Assembly: GCF_008369105.1 (NCBI RefSeq)
Contig: NZ_VINQ01000015.1
Coordinates: forward strand, 36,153 to 100,152
From: Aquicoccus porphyridii
GTDB taxonomy: Bacteria > Pseudomonadota > Alphaproteobacteria > Rhodobacterales > Rhodobacteraceae
DNA: 64,000 nt
Direction of reading: 5' to 3'
This document shows positions 17,008-25,863 of the stretch, piece after piece (positions within the stretch are counted from its first letter, which is position 1; the number at the start of each line of letters is the position of its first letter). The position numbers were made by a program, and so were the translations under genes. The notes beneath the pieces were generated by a model that was not told where the DNA came from, did no database searches, and saw nothing but the letters and a program-made list of their open reading frames with translations.

Positions 17008-18145
17008 TCTCGGTCGCGCCGGTCAGCCGCGAAAGCCGCGAGAGTTCCGCCGAAAGCCTTTCGTCGCGGGCAGATGACCAGACAACACCCGGCTCAACCC
17101 ACATTTTATCAAGTGAAATCAGGTTCTTCTTCCGATCGGCCCTGACCTCGACGCGCCCCACGAACCTGTCACCTTCGAGAAGTGGGAAGACATAATACCC
17201 CCATTGCCGCTTGGCCGCAGGCACGAACATTTCAACCCGGTAGTCAAAACCGAAAAGCCGCTTCAAGCGGGCGCGGTCCCGAATCAAGGGATCAAACGGG
17301 TTGAGAATGCGCAGACGCGACGTGGGTTTCGCCAGCCGGGCCAGCCGCGTGTCGATATCCGGTTCGGCCCATGCTTGCGCCACGGTGCCATCGGCCCCTT
17401 CGATTTCAAGCGATACCAGGTTCTTCCTGTTGCGCTCGATCCAGGCGTTAACCTCGCGGCTGTCCATGGCCTCCCAGAACCGCTGGATTTCACCCGCGGT
17501 TGCAAAACCGCAGCGCCGCAGCGCGGCCCGGCACAGCCAATCGACCTGCTCCGCGTCATCAATCTGGGCCTGCAGACGTTCGGGCGGGAACACCCGCTCG
17601 GCGAGATCATAGAACTTGGTAAAGTTACGCCTATGCGCGGTGGCGAGTTCGCCAGCATACCACATGTAATCGAGGGCGAGCTTGTGCGGCGGGCGTTGCC
17701 ACATCTTCCTCGGGCCGTTGATCCGAGTGTCGAAATCATGTGTTGAAAGCGGCCCCTCGCGTTCGATCCTCGCCTTTATCTCGGCCCGCCCTGCCGCATC
17801 GGGCATCCCCTTCCACCACGATGCATTCCGAATCCGCGCGGCCCGGCGGCGAAACTGGCGTTGCCACATCGGCAGGAATTCCATCGGTAAAAGGCTGGCA
17901 TCATGTGTGAAATGCTCGAATATTTCTCGCGATTCTAATAGGTTACCGAGCATCGGTTCGCGATAATTCTGGTTGCGCGACCACAGAATGTGATGATGCG
18001 CCCGCGACACGACCCGGATCGCGTCAAGCTGAACAAAGCCCAGATTGCGGATCACGCCCGCCAGGTCAAGCGGCCCCGTCGGTGTTCGTGAAAGCCCTTG
18101 CGCCTCGATCCAGAGCCAACGGGCCATACGATTGGAAAGCCTCAT
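16994..18145 (-). CDS. AlkZ/YcaQ-like winged-helix DNA glycosylase
   Basis: A 383-residue protein of the HTH_42 family, which includes DNA glycosylases that unhook interstrand crosslinks. The family catalytic Q-phi-D/Q motif appears as GFVQLDAIRVVSRAHH (about residue 36). Other conserved blocks are EHFTHDASLLPMEFLPMW, NPFDPLIRDRARLKRLFGFD (near 285) and KRQWGYYVFPLLEGDRFVGR near 315. The start MRLSNRMARWLW matches the family N-terminus. It is the last gene of the pgsA-moaD-moaE-SCP2 string. Confidence 0.88.
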   Translation of the reverse strand: MRLSNRMARWLWIEAQGLSRTPTGPLDLAGVIRNLGFVQLDAIRVVSRAHHHILWSRNQNYREPMLGNLLESREIFEHFTHDASLLPMEFLPMWQRQFRRRAARIRNASWWKGMPDAAGRAEIKARIEREGPLSTHDFDTRINGPRKMWQRPPHKLALDYMWYAGELATAHRRNFTKFYDLAERVFPPERLQAQIDDAEQVDWLCRAALRRCGFATAGEIQRFWEAMDSREVNAWIERNRKNLVSLEIEGADGTVAQAWAEPDIDTRLARLAKPTSRLRILNPFDPLIRDRARLKRLFGFDYRVEMFVPAAKRQWGYYVFPLLEGDRFVGRVEVRADRKKNLISLDKMWVEPGVVWSSARDERLSAELSRLSRLTGATEIRRP

Positions 18146-18209
18146 GACATCACCATCTTTGCCCTGATTGCTTTGCTCCGCTACGCCGCTGGCAAGATCC
18201 GCTCGGCCC

Positions 18210-18503
18210 TCACGCGCCCGTCAGGATCGCACTGACCTTGAGCGCGCGCTGTGGATTACCCTCCACCTTCAACTTGCCGGTCATATAGGCCATCACCGGG
18301 TTTTGCGACCCCTCCATGATGGCGCGAAACACCGCTTCCTTGGCCTCTAGTGTCACGTCCGCCACGCCGTCACCCACCCGCGCGCCGTCAGCATCCATCA
18401 TGATCGATCCCTCGCCTTCGAGGATCAGTTTCGCCGTGCCCTTGAGAACACCCCGCACCCTTGGTGCCAATACCTCGGTGAAGTCCTGCAAGATGTCCGA
18501 CAT
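18210..18503 (-). CDS. SCP2 sterol-carrier-domain protein
   Basis: A 97-residue protein that consists only of an SCP2 lipid-binding fold: KGTAKLILEGEGSIMMDADG, ADVTLEAKEAVFRAIMEG, NPVMAYMTGKLKVEGNPQRAL. Free-standing SCP2 proteins bind acyl-CoA or other lipids. Its role here is unknown. The start MSDILQDFTEVLAP was preferred over a longer frame without homology. Confidence 0.88.
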   Translation of the reverse strand: MSDILQDFTEVLAPRVRGVLKGTAKLILEGEGSIMMDADGARVGDGVADVTLEAKEAVFRAIMEGSQNPVMAYMTGKLKVEGNPQRALKVSAILTGA

Positions 18504-18577
18504 AACACAATCCATCCCATATGATGCGCATGTCCTTACCGATCCGGTCACGGCACGCAATCCTGTCCCGGCGTCAC

Positions 18578-19018
18578 CTACCAACGGCCAAGGGCATCCT
18601 CATCCTCGTGCCGCGGCGCGACCCAATCCGTTCCAGAGCGCGTGATTTCCTTCTTCCAGAAGGGCGCGCGGGACTTGAGATAGTCCATCAGGAATTCCGC
18701 CCCCTGAAAAGCGTCTGCGCGATGCGGTGCGGCGGTGGCGACCATCATGATCATTTCGCCGGGACGCATCGCCCCGAATCTGTGGACAATCAGAACGTCC
18801 CCGAGTTGAAAACGGGTTAATGCCTCGTGCGCGTGCTCTTCGAGCGCCTTTTCGGTCATGCCGGGGTAATGCTCGATCTCCATCGAAACGAGGCTGCCCG
18901 CAGCATCGCGGACGATTCCGGTGAATGTCACGACGGCCCCCATCCCGCCCTGACGCTGGGCGAATGCCTCGGCCTCGGCGCCGAAATCAAAGGGGTCGGA
19001 TTGCACCCGGATATCCAT
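18578..19018 (-). CDS. moaE: Molybdopterin synthase catalytic subunit
   Basis: A 146-residue large subunit of molybdopterin synthase, which adds two sulfurs to precursor Z to form molybdopterin. Conserved blocks are GAVVTFTGIVRD, HYPGMTEKALEEHAHEAL, IVHRFGAMRPGEMIMMVATA and the catalytic LMDYLKSRAPFWKKE with its two lysine positions. It starts right after moaD (TGA at 19020-19022). Confidence 0.96.
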   Translation of the reverse strand: MDIRVQSDPFDFGAEAEAFAQRQGGMGAVVTFTGIVRDAAGSLVSMEIEHYPGMTEKALEEHAHEALTRFQLGDVLIVHRFGAMRPGEMIMMVATAAPHRADAFQGAEFLMDYLKSRAPFWKKEITRSGTDWVAPRHEDEDALGRW

Positions 19019-19019
19019 C

Positions 19020-19265
19020 TCAACCCCCTGTCATCGGGGGAAAAAATGCCACTTCGCGCACGCCATCCAGCGGTGCGTCGAAATCGGCCAGTTCCTGATC
19101 GAGTGCCACGCGTAGGGCCGACAGATCGGCGAAGGCGGCCGCGTATCGGTCCTCGCGGGCTTTGAGTTCGGCGACGAGTTCGGCGACAGTACGGGCCTTG
19201 GTTTCAATGGTTTCTCGTGGCAGGCCAATCCGTTCGCGGACCCATGCGAAATAAAGCAGTTGCAT
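19020..19265 (-). CDS. moaD: Molybdopterin synthase sulfur carrier subunit
   Basis: An 81-residue ubiquitin-like protein starting MQLLYFAWVRERIG and ending VAFFPPMTGG. The C-terminal Gly-Gly is adenylylated and thiocarboxylated to deliver sulfur to MoaE. The start shares a base with the pgsA stop (TGATG). It is co-transcribed with moaE. Confidence 0.95.
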   Translation of the reverse strand: MQLLYFAWVRERIGLPRETIETKARTVAELVAELKAREDRYAAAFADLSALRVALDQELADFDAPLDGVREVAFFPPMTGG

Positions 19266-19936
19266 CAGTGATCCTCGCGCAGAAAGGGCGTTGATTTCCT
19301 GAGATAATCCCAGCCGGTAAGAAGCGTCAGGACGGCTGCGAACCACAACAGGATCACACCCAGGTTGCCGGCCCAGATCATGCCTTCGTATTTCCAGCGC
19401 AGCCCTTGGGTATCCTGTGCCGCCCCGGAGATCATCCCTTCGATCATCGCGTCATCCATCCCCCAGGACGACATGACGAGATAATGTTCGAACACACCTT
19501 GTGAAAAAAGCACTGCAATTGCAATCATTTGCACGGTTGTTTTCCACTTGGCCATCGGTGTCACGGCCAGCGTTCCCGCGGTGTCGCCGAGGAATTCGCG
19601 CAGGCCTGAAACGAACACCTCGCGAAAGATGATCACGGTCGCGGGCAACACAATAAGTGGTGTCCAGCTGGCGTCGCTATACCCGATGATGGTGGCGAGC
19701 GCGATCAGGACCATGGCCTTGTCGGCGATCGGGTCGAGCATGGCGCCGAGCTTGGTTTCCTGCTTCCATGCCCGGGCGAGATAGCCGTCGAACCAATCGG
19801 TCACGGCCGCGAAAACGAACAGCATGAGCGCGACCCAATCGGCGTAAGGCCTTGTAAAATATAGAAACATCACTGGAACCATCGGCGCAGCGATCAGACG
19901 CAGAAGCGTCAGGATATTGGGGATCGTCCATCTCAT
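19265..19936 (-). CDS. pgsA: CDP-diacylglycerol-glycerol-3-phosphate 3-phosphatidyltransferase
   Basis: A 223-residue membrane enzyme that makes phosphatidylglycerol phosphate. The CDP-alcohol phosphotransferase signature D-x2-D-G-x2-A-R-x8-G-x3-D-x3-D is exact, starting DWFDGYLARAW near residue 60 and ending LGAMLDPIAD. The N-terminus MRWTIPNILTLLRLIAAP is typical, and the longer frame upstream has no homology. It leads the pgsA-moaD-moaE string. Confidence 0.96.
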   Translation of the reverse strand: MRWTIPNILTLLRLIAAPMVPVMFLYFTRPYADWVALMLFVFAAVTDWFDGYLARAWKQETKLGAMLDPIADKAMVLIALATIIGYSDASWTPLIVLPATVIIFREVFVSGLREFLGDTAGTLAVTPMAKWKTTVQMIAIAVLFSQGVFEHYLVMSSWGMDDAMIEGMISGAAQDTQGLRWKYEGMIWAGNLGVILLWFAAVLTLLTGWDYLRKSTPFLREDH

Positions 19937-20022
19937 CGCGCCGTTTCTAGCCGGGATTCGAACGCGAGGGAAGGCACCGCGCACCATGGTTAACGCAGGC
20001 AGGCGGCAAAAAATCGGGGGGG

Positions 20023-20070
20023 TGACTCCCGGCTGCCGCCCGGCTGCCATCCGGCTGCCGGGGAATCCGG
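20023..20070. repeat. Triple GGCAGCCGG direct repeat upstream of pgsA
   Basis: On the minus strand this 48-bp stretch has three copies of GGCAGCCGG, the last continuing as GGCAGCCGGGAGTCA. The 15-base form is identical to 10931-10945 in another intergenic gap. It lies between uvrC and the pgsA start, so it may be a regulatory or dispersed repeat motif. Confidence 0.4.
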
Positions 20071-20112
20071 TCGAATTTAACGAGTCATGAGGTTAACGCG
20101 GCGCGCGCCGCC

Positions 20113-21990
20113 TCAGCCCGCGTCGTGGAAGAAATCATAAATCTTCTCGGCGAGGCTGTCGGAAATCCCCTCGACCGCCTTGAGATCGGCAAGGGCGGCA
20201 CGGCTCACCGCCTTGGCGCTGCCGAAATGCGCCAGAAGCGCGCGTTTGCGCGTCGCGCCGACGCCCGGCACGTCGTCGAGCGGCGTCGCGCCCACCGCCT
20301 TGGACCGTTTGGCACGGTGGGCGCCGATGGCAAAGCGGTGCGCCTCGTCGCGCAGGCGCTGGATGAAATAGAGCACCGGGTCGTTGTGCCGGAGCGCGAA
20401 GGGCCGCGCGCCGGGGCGGTGAAACTCTTCCTTGCCCGCGTCGCGGTCGATGCCCTTGGCGACGCCGACCATCGGAATGTCGGCAACGCCCATCTCGTCC
20501 ATGATCTCCTTGACCGCCGAAACCTGCCCGGCGCCACCGTCGATCAACAGAAGGTCGGGCCAGTGGCCTTCGCTACGGTCGGGGTCATCCTTGATCAGGC
20601 GTTTGAAACGGCGGGTCAGCACCTCTTTCATCATGCCGAAATCGTCACCGGGGGTGAGGTCGTCGCCACGGATGTTGAACTTGCGATACTGGTTCTTCAT
20701 CATCCCATCCGGTCCGGCGACGATCATCGCGCCGACCGCGTGGGCGCCTTGGATATGCGAGTTGTCATAAACCTCGATCCGGGCGGGCGGCGCGTCGAGG
20801 CCGAAGGCGTCGGCCAACCCCTTGAGCAGCCTGCCCTGAGTCGCGGTTTCGGCCATCTTGCGAGCCAGGCTTTCGCGGGCGTTCCGGGCTGCGTTGCCGA
20901 CCAGCTCGGCCTTTTCGCCCCGTTGCGGCACGAGGATTGCGACCTTGCGCCCGGCCTTGTCGGACAGCGCCTGCGCCATCAGGTCGGCATTTTCGAGCGG
21001 GTGGGACAGGAGGAGTTGTTTCGGCGGTTCCTTGTTGTCGTAAAACTGGCCGATGAACGCTTCGAGCACCTCGGCGGCCTCGATCTCGGACGAGCCCACG
21101 CGCGGATAGAAATCGCGGTTGCCCCAGTTCTGCCCCGCGCGGATGAAGAACACCTGCACACAGGCCTGCCCGCCATCGAGATGGAGCGCGATCACGTCGG
21201 CCTCGGAGGTGCTGCGCGGGTTGATGCCCTGCGCCGTCTGCACCTGTGTGAGCGCCTTGATCCGGTCGCGCAGGGCGGCGGCGCGCTCGAACTCCATCGC
21301 GTCCGATGCGGCCTGCATGTCGGCGGCGAGATTTTCCTGGATCTCGGTCGAGCGCCCCGAGAGATAGCGTTCGGCATCGCGCACCGATCGGGCATAATCC
21401 GCCTCGCTTATCTTGCCGACGCAGGGCGCGGTGCAGCGCTTGATCTGGTATTGCAGGCAAGGGCGGGTGCGGCTTTCGAACATCGCGTCCGAACAGTTGC
21501 GCAGCAGGAACACGCGCTGAAGCTGGGCCAGCGCGCGGTTGACCGCACCGGCACCGGCGAAGGGACCGTAATAGCGCCCCTTTTCCTTTTTCGCGCCGCG
21601 ATGTTTCTTGATCATCGGGAAGGGGTGATCGGTGACGAGGATATTGGGAAAGCTCTTGTCGTCGCGCAAAAGCACGTTGTAGAGCGGTTTCAACTGCTTG
21701 ATGAGGTTCTGTTCGAGGAGCAGCGCCTCGGTTTCGGTGCGCGTGGTGAGGAACATCATCGAGGTGGTTTCACGGATCATCCGGGCGATGCGCGCCGAAT
21801 GGCCCGTGGGGCGCGCATAGCTTGACACGCGCGCCTTGAGGTTGCGCGCCTTGCCGACATAAAGCACGCGGTTTTGCGCATCGAGCATCCGGTAAACGCC
21901 CGGCGACGCGTCGAGCGTTCTGAGATAGCCCGCGATCACCCGGTGGCCGGGAACCTCTTGTTGCGGGGTGTCTTCTTCATGGTCGCTCAT
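20113..21990 (-). CDS. uvrC: Excinuclease ABC subunit C
   Basis: A 625-residue nucleotide-excision repair nuclease that cuts on both sides of a lesion. Domains in order: GIY-YIG nuclease ([20 protein letters not shown], about 31-50), the cysteine cluster ([20 protein letters not shown] plus the following C-TAPC), a UVR motif ([18 protein letters not shown], about 220), an RNase H-like nuclease ([33 protein letters not shown]) and tandem helix-hairpin-helix at the end ([20 protein letters not shown]). The promoter lies in the AT-rich gap upstream. Confidence 0.97.
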   Translation of the reverse strand: MSDHEEDTPQQEVPGHRVIAGYLRTLDASPGVYRMLDAQNRVLYVGKARNLKARVSSYARPTGHSARIARMIRETTSMMFLTTRTETEALLLEQNLIKQLKPLYNVLLRDDKSFPNILVTDHPFPMIKKHRGAKKEKGRYYGPFAGAGAVNRALAQLQRVFLLRNCSDAMFESRTRPCLQYQIKRCTAPCVGKISEADYARSVRDAERYLSGRSTEIQENLAADMQAASDAMEFERAAALRDRIKALTQVQTAQGINPRSTSEADVIALHLDGGQACVQVFFIRAGQNWGNRDFYPRVGSSEIEAAEVLEAFIGQFYDNKEPPKQLLLSHPLENADLMAQALSDKAGRKVAILVPQRGEKAELVGNAARNARESLARKMAETATQGRLLKGLADAFGLDAPPARIEVYDNSHIQGAHAVGAMIVAGPDGMMKNQYRKFNIRGDDLTPGDDFGMMKEVLTRRFKRLIKDDPDRSEGHWPDLLLIDGGAGQVSAVKEIMDEMGVADIPMVGVAKGIDRDAGKEEFHRPGARPFALRHNDPVLYFIQRLRDEAHRFAIGAHRAKRSKAVGATPLDDVPGVGATRKRALLAHFGSAKAVSRAALADLKAVEGISDSLAEKIYDFFHDAG

Positions 21991-22302
21991 CGCGGTGACT
22001 CTTCGATTCCCTCGGGTGCGTTCGGGATGGCTGCAATCTTATTGCCCATTCGGCAAGAGAAAACATGTCCACGATTCTTGTGGATAAGTCTGGTGGTATC
22101 TTTGGGTCAGCGCGGAATTTTCCTTGTTTTCGGCCTGCTTCGCTGGATTGCCTAAAAAATAGGCGGATATGCAAGCTGTTGTTATCCAACAATATTTTTT
22201 TGACCATATTGCAAAATATTGATAACATTAAACTTTTTGTAACGCATTCGTAACACATTCGTACGCGGTGCAAAACTTTGACCGGATGCGCGCGGGGCGG
22301 GT
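21991..22302. other. AT-rich intergenic island upstream of uvrC
   Basis: This 312-bp gap is markedly richer in A+T than its neighbours, especially 22130-22262. It holds a perfect DnaA-box match TGTGGATAA (22079-22087) and a 9-base inverted repeat CAATATTTT / AAAATATTG (22190-22198, 22213-22221). It also has two tandem 11-mers GTAACGCATTC and GTAACACATTC (22239-22260). A 62-codon frame at 22065-22253 on the plus strand has only a weak ribosome-binding site and I do not call it. Confidence 0.5.
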
Positions 22303-23085
22303 CTATTCCGGGCCCAGAATATCCGGCGTCTGCCATCCAAGGTGCTGGCCGCCATCGACGCAGAGAAGCTGTCCGGTGACCGCCGGGGCGTCGATGAAAT
22401 AGCCCAGCGCGGCGGTGATGTCCTCGGGGTTGGAGCCGCGTTCCAGCACCGTGCTGGCGCGTTGGCGGGCGAAATGCGGCTCGCTCTGACGTGCGCCGAT
22501 GAGCGTGGGGCCGGGACCGATGGCATTGACGCGGATATCGGGGGCGAGCCCTTGCGCGGCGGTGCGGGTGAGCGCCCAGAGCCCCATCTTGGCGATGGTG
22601 TAGGAGGCAAATTCGGGGGTGAGCTTGCGCACGCGCTGGTCGATCATGTTGACGGCAAGGGCGCGGGCGCGCGGCTCGCCGCGCTTGTCCGTCTCGGCGC
22701 GCGGCGCCTGTTCGGCGAAATGCTGGATCAGCACGAAGGGCGCGCGCAGGTTCGTTTCGATATGCCGGTCCCAGCTTTCACGGGTGCCGGTGCGGATCGT
22801 GTCATGTTCGAAGATCGAGGCGTTGTTGACCAGCAGGGTGAGTTTCTGCCCCAGCGCCTGCGACGCCTCGTGGACCAGGCTGCGGGTCTGGGCCTCGTGC
22901 AGCAGATCGGCCTTGAGACATGCGGATTTGTGGCCCGACGCGGCGATCTCGTCGGCGACGGACCGGGCCATCTCGGCGTTGGAATGGTAATGCACCGCCA
23001 CGTCAAAGCCACGATGCGCAAGATAGAGCGCCATGGACGCCCCGAGCCGCGTGGCCCCGCCGGTGACGAGTGCCGCACCGCTCAT
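22303..23085 (-). CDS. Short-chain dehydrogenase/reductase (FolM/pteridine-reductase-like)
   Basis: A 260-residue Rossmann enzyme. The cofactor motif is TGGATRLGASMALYLAHRG (TGxxxRxG form), followed by YHSN for NADP(H) preference, LVNNASIFEHDT, and the catalytic tyrosine-lysine pair in SYTIAKMGLWALTR. The TGGATRLG start and HYHSN resemble pteridine and dihydromonapterin reductases, so a role in pterin or folate metabolism is possible but unproven. Its start overlaps the antiporter stop by 4 bases. Confidence 0.88.
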   Translation of the reverse strand: MSGAALVTGGATRLGASMALYLAHRGFDVAVHYHSNAEMARSVADEIAASGHKSACLKADLLHEAQTRSLVHEASQALGQKLTLLVNNASIFEHDTIRTGTRESWDRHIETNLRAPFVLIQHFAEQAPRAETDKRGEPRARALAVNMIDQRVRKLTPEFASYTIAKMGLWALTRTAAQGLAPDIRVNAIGPGPTLIGARQSEPHFARQRASTVLERGSNPEDITAALGYFIDAPAVTGQLLCVDGGQHLGWQTPDILGPE

Positions 23086-24038
23086 GTCAGCACCAGTGCG
23101 ATATAGGCCGCGTAAAGCGCGGTGAGGCCGATGCCCCAGATCCGCGTGATGTCGCGGCCCAGAAAGACGAACGGGATGATCAGCAGCGACGCGCCCAGCA
23201 TCACCCAGAGGTCAAAGCGCAGGAATTGCGGATCGACCGGGATCGGGCCGATCAGGGCGGCAACCCCGATGATGGCCAGCAGGTTGAACATGTTCGAGCC
23301 GATCACGTTGCCCAGCGCCACGTCGGCCTGACGGCGGATCACCGCCATGACGGTGGTGGCCAGTTCCGGCAGCGAGGTGCCAACGGCAACGAGGGTGAGA
23401 CCGATGACCGATTCCGAGACGCCATAGCGGCGCGCGATGCTGCTCGCCCCGTCGATCAGCAGATCGGCCCCGAGCGGCAGCCCGACAAGGCCCAGCGCGA
23501 GGAAGACGAGGATCTTCCACCACGGCATGTCGGGGTCGGCGCCTTCGACCTCTTCCTCGTCCAGAAGGGCGGCGGCGGCGGCGGCGTCACGGCGGTGGCG
23601 TTGCGCATGCAGGAAGGAATCGCCCAGCATCAGCGCCAGCCCGGCCAGAAGCACCAGCGCCGCGATCCAGTCGAACACCCCGCGAAAAGCCAGCGCGATG
23701 AAGAGGAGCGAGGCGGCGATCATCATGAGATAGGTCTTGCGGCTGTCGCATTCGGAGGTGTGCATCACGGCGATCAGCGCCGGAACCCCTAGCACCAGCA
23801 GGATATTAGCGGTGTTCGAGCCCACCACGTTGCCGAGCGCGATGCCCGGCGCGTTGGCCAGGATCGCCTGGATCGAGATCAGAAGCTCGGGCGCGGAGGT
23901 GCCAAAGGCGACGATGGTCAGCGACACGATCAGCGCCGGAATCCCCACCCGGAGCGCAAGGTTGACCGCCCCGCGCACGAGGCTGTCCCCCGCCAGAAGC
24001 AGGATACCGAGGCCCAACATGGCGAAGACCCAATCCAT
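23082..24038 (-). CDS. Calcium/sodium antiporter (CaCA family, YrbG-like)
   Basis: A 318-residue protein of about ten membrane helices with two inverted alpha repeats. The first is IVAFGTSAPELLISIQA with GNVVGSNTANILLVLG. The second is LVAVGTSLPELATTVMA with GNVIGSNMFNLLAIIG. The Glu and Asn residues in these repeats form the ion-binding sites of the family. A short acidic/charged loop (RHRRDAAAAAALLDEEEVEG) joins the halves. It exchanges Ca2+ or a related cation for Na+ or H+ across the inner membrane. Confidence 0.94.
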   Translation of the reverse strand: MDWVFAMLGLGILLLAGDSLVRGAVNLALRVGIPALIVSLTIVAFGTSAPELLISIQAILANAPGIALGNVVGSNTANILLVLGVPALIAVMHTSECDSRKTYLMMIAASLLFIALAFRGVFDWIAALVLLAGLALMLGDSFLHAQRHRRDAAAAAALLDEEEVEGADPDMPWWKILVFLALGLVGLPLGADLLIDGASSIARRYGVSESVIGLTLVAVGTSLPELATTVMAVIRRQADVALGNVIGSNMFNLLAIIGVAALIGPIPVDPQFLRFDLWVMLGASLLIIPFVFLGRDITRIWGIGLTALYAAYIALVLT

Positions 24039-24040
24039 GC

Positions 24041-24202
24041 CTATCCTTTCTTTTCACAATTGCAGGTCTTGCCGATGCGGAACCGGCCGCATTTCGGACA
24101 GCGTTTCGCGTCGAGCTGTTTCTTGCCCGGCACGCGCAGTTTGCCGAACATGCCAAGCACCGCGATGAAGACGAGGAAGAGGAGGACAATCTTGGCGATC
24201 AT
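24041..24202 (-). CDS. Tiny membrane protein with zinc-ribbon tail
   Basis: A 53-residue protein. The N-terminal membrane helix IAKIVLLFLVFIAVLGMFG is followed by a basic stretch and a cysteine cluster CPKCGRFRIGKTCNC (C-x2-C and C-x-C) that could hold one zinc. It sits 2 bp upstream of the antiporter start and 3 bp after the S49 peptidase stop, so all three are likely co-transcribed. Coding is supported by its placement and motif. Function is unknown. Confidence 0.75.
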   Translation of the reverse strand: MIAKIVLLFLVFIAVLGMFGKLRVPGKKQLDAKRCPKCGRFRIGKTCNCEKKG

Positions 24203-24205
24203 GGA

Positions 24206-25000
24206 TCAGAGGCCATAGCGGGAGAATTGCGCCCGCTCTTCGATCTCGGCCATGGCATCACCGGCCAGCGTCGCGCCGAAACGCTGCAACAACCCGCGCT
24301 TGCGGCCATAGGGGATGAGTTTGACCTTGTCGCCGTAAAGCTCTTTCAGCTTGGGTTCGAGATGCGCCGTGCCGTCGATCAGGCCCAGGTCGAGCGCCTT
24401 GCCCGCAAGCCAGAATTCACCGGTGAAAAGCCGCGGATCGTCGGCGAGGCGATCGCCGCGTGACGCTTTCACATGGTCGATGAAGATCTGGTGCATGTCG
24501 TCGAGGATCACCTTGAGCCGGGCGATATCCTCTGGGTTCTCGGGGCGGAAGGGATCAAGCTGGGATTTCGACTTGCCGGCGGTATAGACCCGCCGTTCGA
24601 TTCCGTGGCGGGCGATGAATTCATGCGCGCCGAAGGTGCCGGAAATCACCCCGATCGAGCCCACGACCGAGGCCGGATCGGCCCAGATGTCGCGCGCCGC
24701 ACAGGCCAGCCAATAACCGCCCGAGGCGGCCACATCCTCGACAAAGGCGTGAACCGGGATGTCCTTTTCCTCGGACAGGCGCCGGATGCGCGACGCGATC
24801 CGCGCGCTTTGCACCGGCGAGCCGCCGGGCGAGTTGATCAGGAGCGCCACCGCCTTTGGTTTGCCCCGGCTGAAGGCGCGCTCGATGAGCGGCGCCAGCG
24901 CCTCGTCATTGAGCGGCATGCGCCCCACGCCGATGGCGCCCTGAAGGCGCAGGACAGCCACCCGGGGGGGTGCTTTTACAAAAGGGATAAATCTCTTCAT
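24206..25000 (-). CDS. S49-family serine peptidase (SppA/SohB-like)
   Basis: A 264-residue protein with the S49 core: VAVLRLQGAIGVG, ALLINSPGGSPVQSARIASR, the nucleophile serine in EDVAASGGYWLACAA (about residue 93), and the catalytic lysine in YTAGKSKSQLDPFRPE (about 144). Such proteases cut signal peptides or membrane proteins with a Ser-Lys dyad. It is short and lacks a clear N-terminal membrane helix, so it looks like the SohB-type half-length form. Confidence 0.92.
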   Translation of the reverse strand: MKRFIPFVKAPPRVAVLRLQGAIGVGRMPLNDEALAPLIERAFSRGKPKAVALLINSPGGSPVQSARIASRIRRLSEEKDIPVHAFVEDVAASGGYWLACAARDIWADPASVVGSIGVISGTFGAHEFIARHGIERRVYTAGKSKSQLDPFRPENPEDIARLKVILDDMHQIFIDHVKASRGDRLADDPRLFTGEFWLAGKALDLGLIDGTAHLEPKLKELYGDKVKLIPYGRKRGLLQRFGATLAGDAMAEIEERAQFSRYGL

Positions 25001-25034
25001 GAAGGCTCATGTAGAGGCGGCGGGCGGTCGGCAC

Positions 25035-25052
25035 AAGGCGCGGGGGCGCCTT
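25035..25052. terminator. Possible terminator hairpin after the ABC-2 genes
   Basis: AAGGCGC and GCGCCTT form a perfect 7-base stem around GGGG, between the S49 peptidase start and the ABC permease stop. No run of T follows on the minus strand, so it would be a weak factor-independent terminator. Confidence 0.35.
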
Positions 25053-25101
25053 ATGCCGTTATCGTGTGAATTTTCCCCCGCCTGCGGGCAAATCGTGACA
25101 G

Positions 25102-25863
25102 TTACGGCTTGATCCGGTAGCCGGTGCGAAAGATCGCCCAGACCACCGCAAGGCACAGCAGCAGGAACCCCGCAATCGCCAGAAGCGAGAGCGCGACCGG
25201 CACATCCGACGTGCCGAAAAACGCCCAGCGGAAGCCCGAGATCAGGTAAACCACCGGGTTGAAATAGGTCACGGTCTGCCAGCCCGGCGGCAACATCGAG
25301 ATCGAGTAGAAGGCCCCACCGAGGAACACCAGCGGCGTGACCACCAGAAGCGGGATCAGTTGCAACTGCTCGAAATTGCGCGCCCAGATGCCGATGATGA
25401 AACCGAACAGCGCGAAACTCAGGCAGGTGAGCAGCAGGAAGGCCACCATCGCCGCCGGGTGCAGCACCGTCAGATCGACGAAAAGCGTCGCCGTGGCCAG
25501 AATGACCATCCCGATCAGCAGCGACTTGGTCGCCGCCGCGCCGACATAGCCCAGCACGATTTCGAAAAAATTCACCGGCGCCGAGAGAAGTTCGTAAACC
25601 GTGCCGATGAATTTCGGGAAATAGATGCCGAAAGAGGCGTTGGTGGTGGCCTGTGTCATCACCGACAGCATGATCAGCCCGGGCACGATGAAGGCGCCGT
25701 AACTCACGCCCTCGACCTCGTTGATGCGCGATCCGATGGCGGTGCCGAACACCACGAAATAAAGCGAGGTCGAGAGCACCGGCGACAGGAAGCTTTGCGC
25801 GATGGTGCGGAAGAAACGTGCCATTTCATAACGGTAGATGGCACCGACTGCTTGCCAGTTCAT
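25102..25863 (-). CDS. ABC-2 type exporter permease
   Basis: A 253-residue protein with six membrane helices typical of ABC-2 permeases ([96 protein letters not shown]). It pairs with the ATPase gene whose stop it overlaps by 4 bases (ATGA). These exporters move drugs, polysaccharides or other lipophilic compounds. The substrate is unknown. Confidence 0.93.
   Translation of the reverse strand: MNWQAVGAIYRYEMARFFRTIAQSFLSPVLSTSLYFVVFGTAIGSRINEVEGVSYGAFIVPGLIMLSVMTQATTNASFGIYFPKFIGTVYELLSAPVNFFEIVLGYVGAAATKSLLIGMVILATATLFVDLTVLHPAAMVAFLLLTCLSFALFGFIIGIWARNFEQLQLIPLLVVTPLVFLGGAFYSISMLPPGWQTVTYFNPVVYLISGFRWAFFGTSDVPVALSLLAIAGFLLLCLAVVWAIFRTGYRIKP

Noticed and set aside
20125..21825. A 566-codon plus-strand frame opposite uvrC
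   Set aside because: It is antisense to an unmistakable uvrC and has no conserved domain.
22065..22253. A 62-codon plus-strand frame in the AT-rich gap
   Set aside because: The ribosome-binding site is weak, codon use is not like the neighbours, and the DNA features fit a regulatory region better.
22079..22262. Calling the uvrC upstream island the chromosome origin
   Set aside because: Only one perfect DnaA box is present and no origin-linked genes (dnaA, parAB, hemE) are nearby. Kept as a finding, not an origin call.
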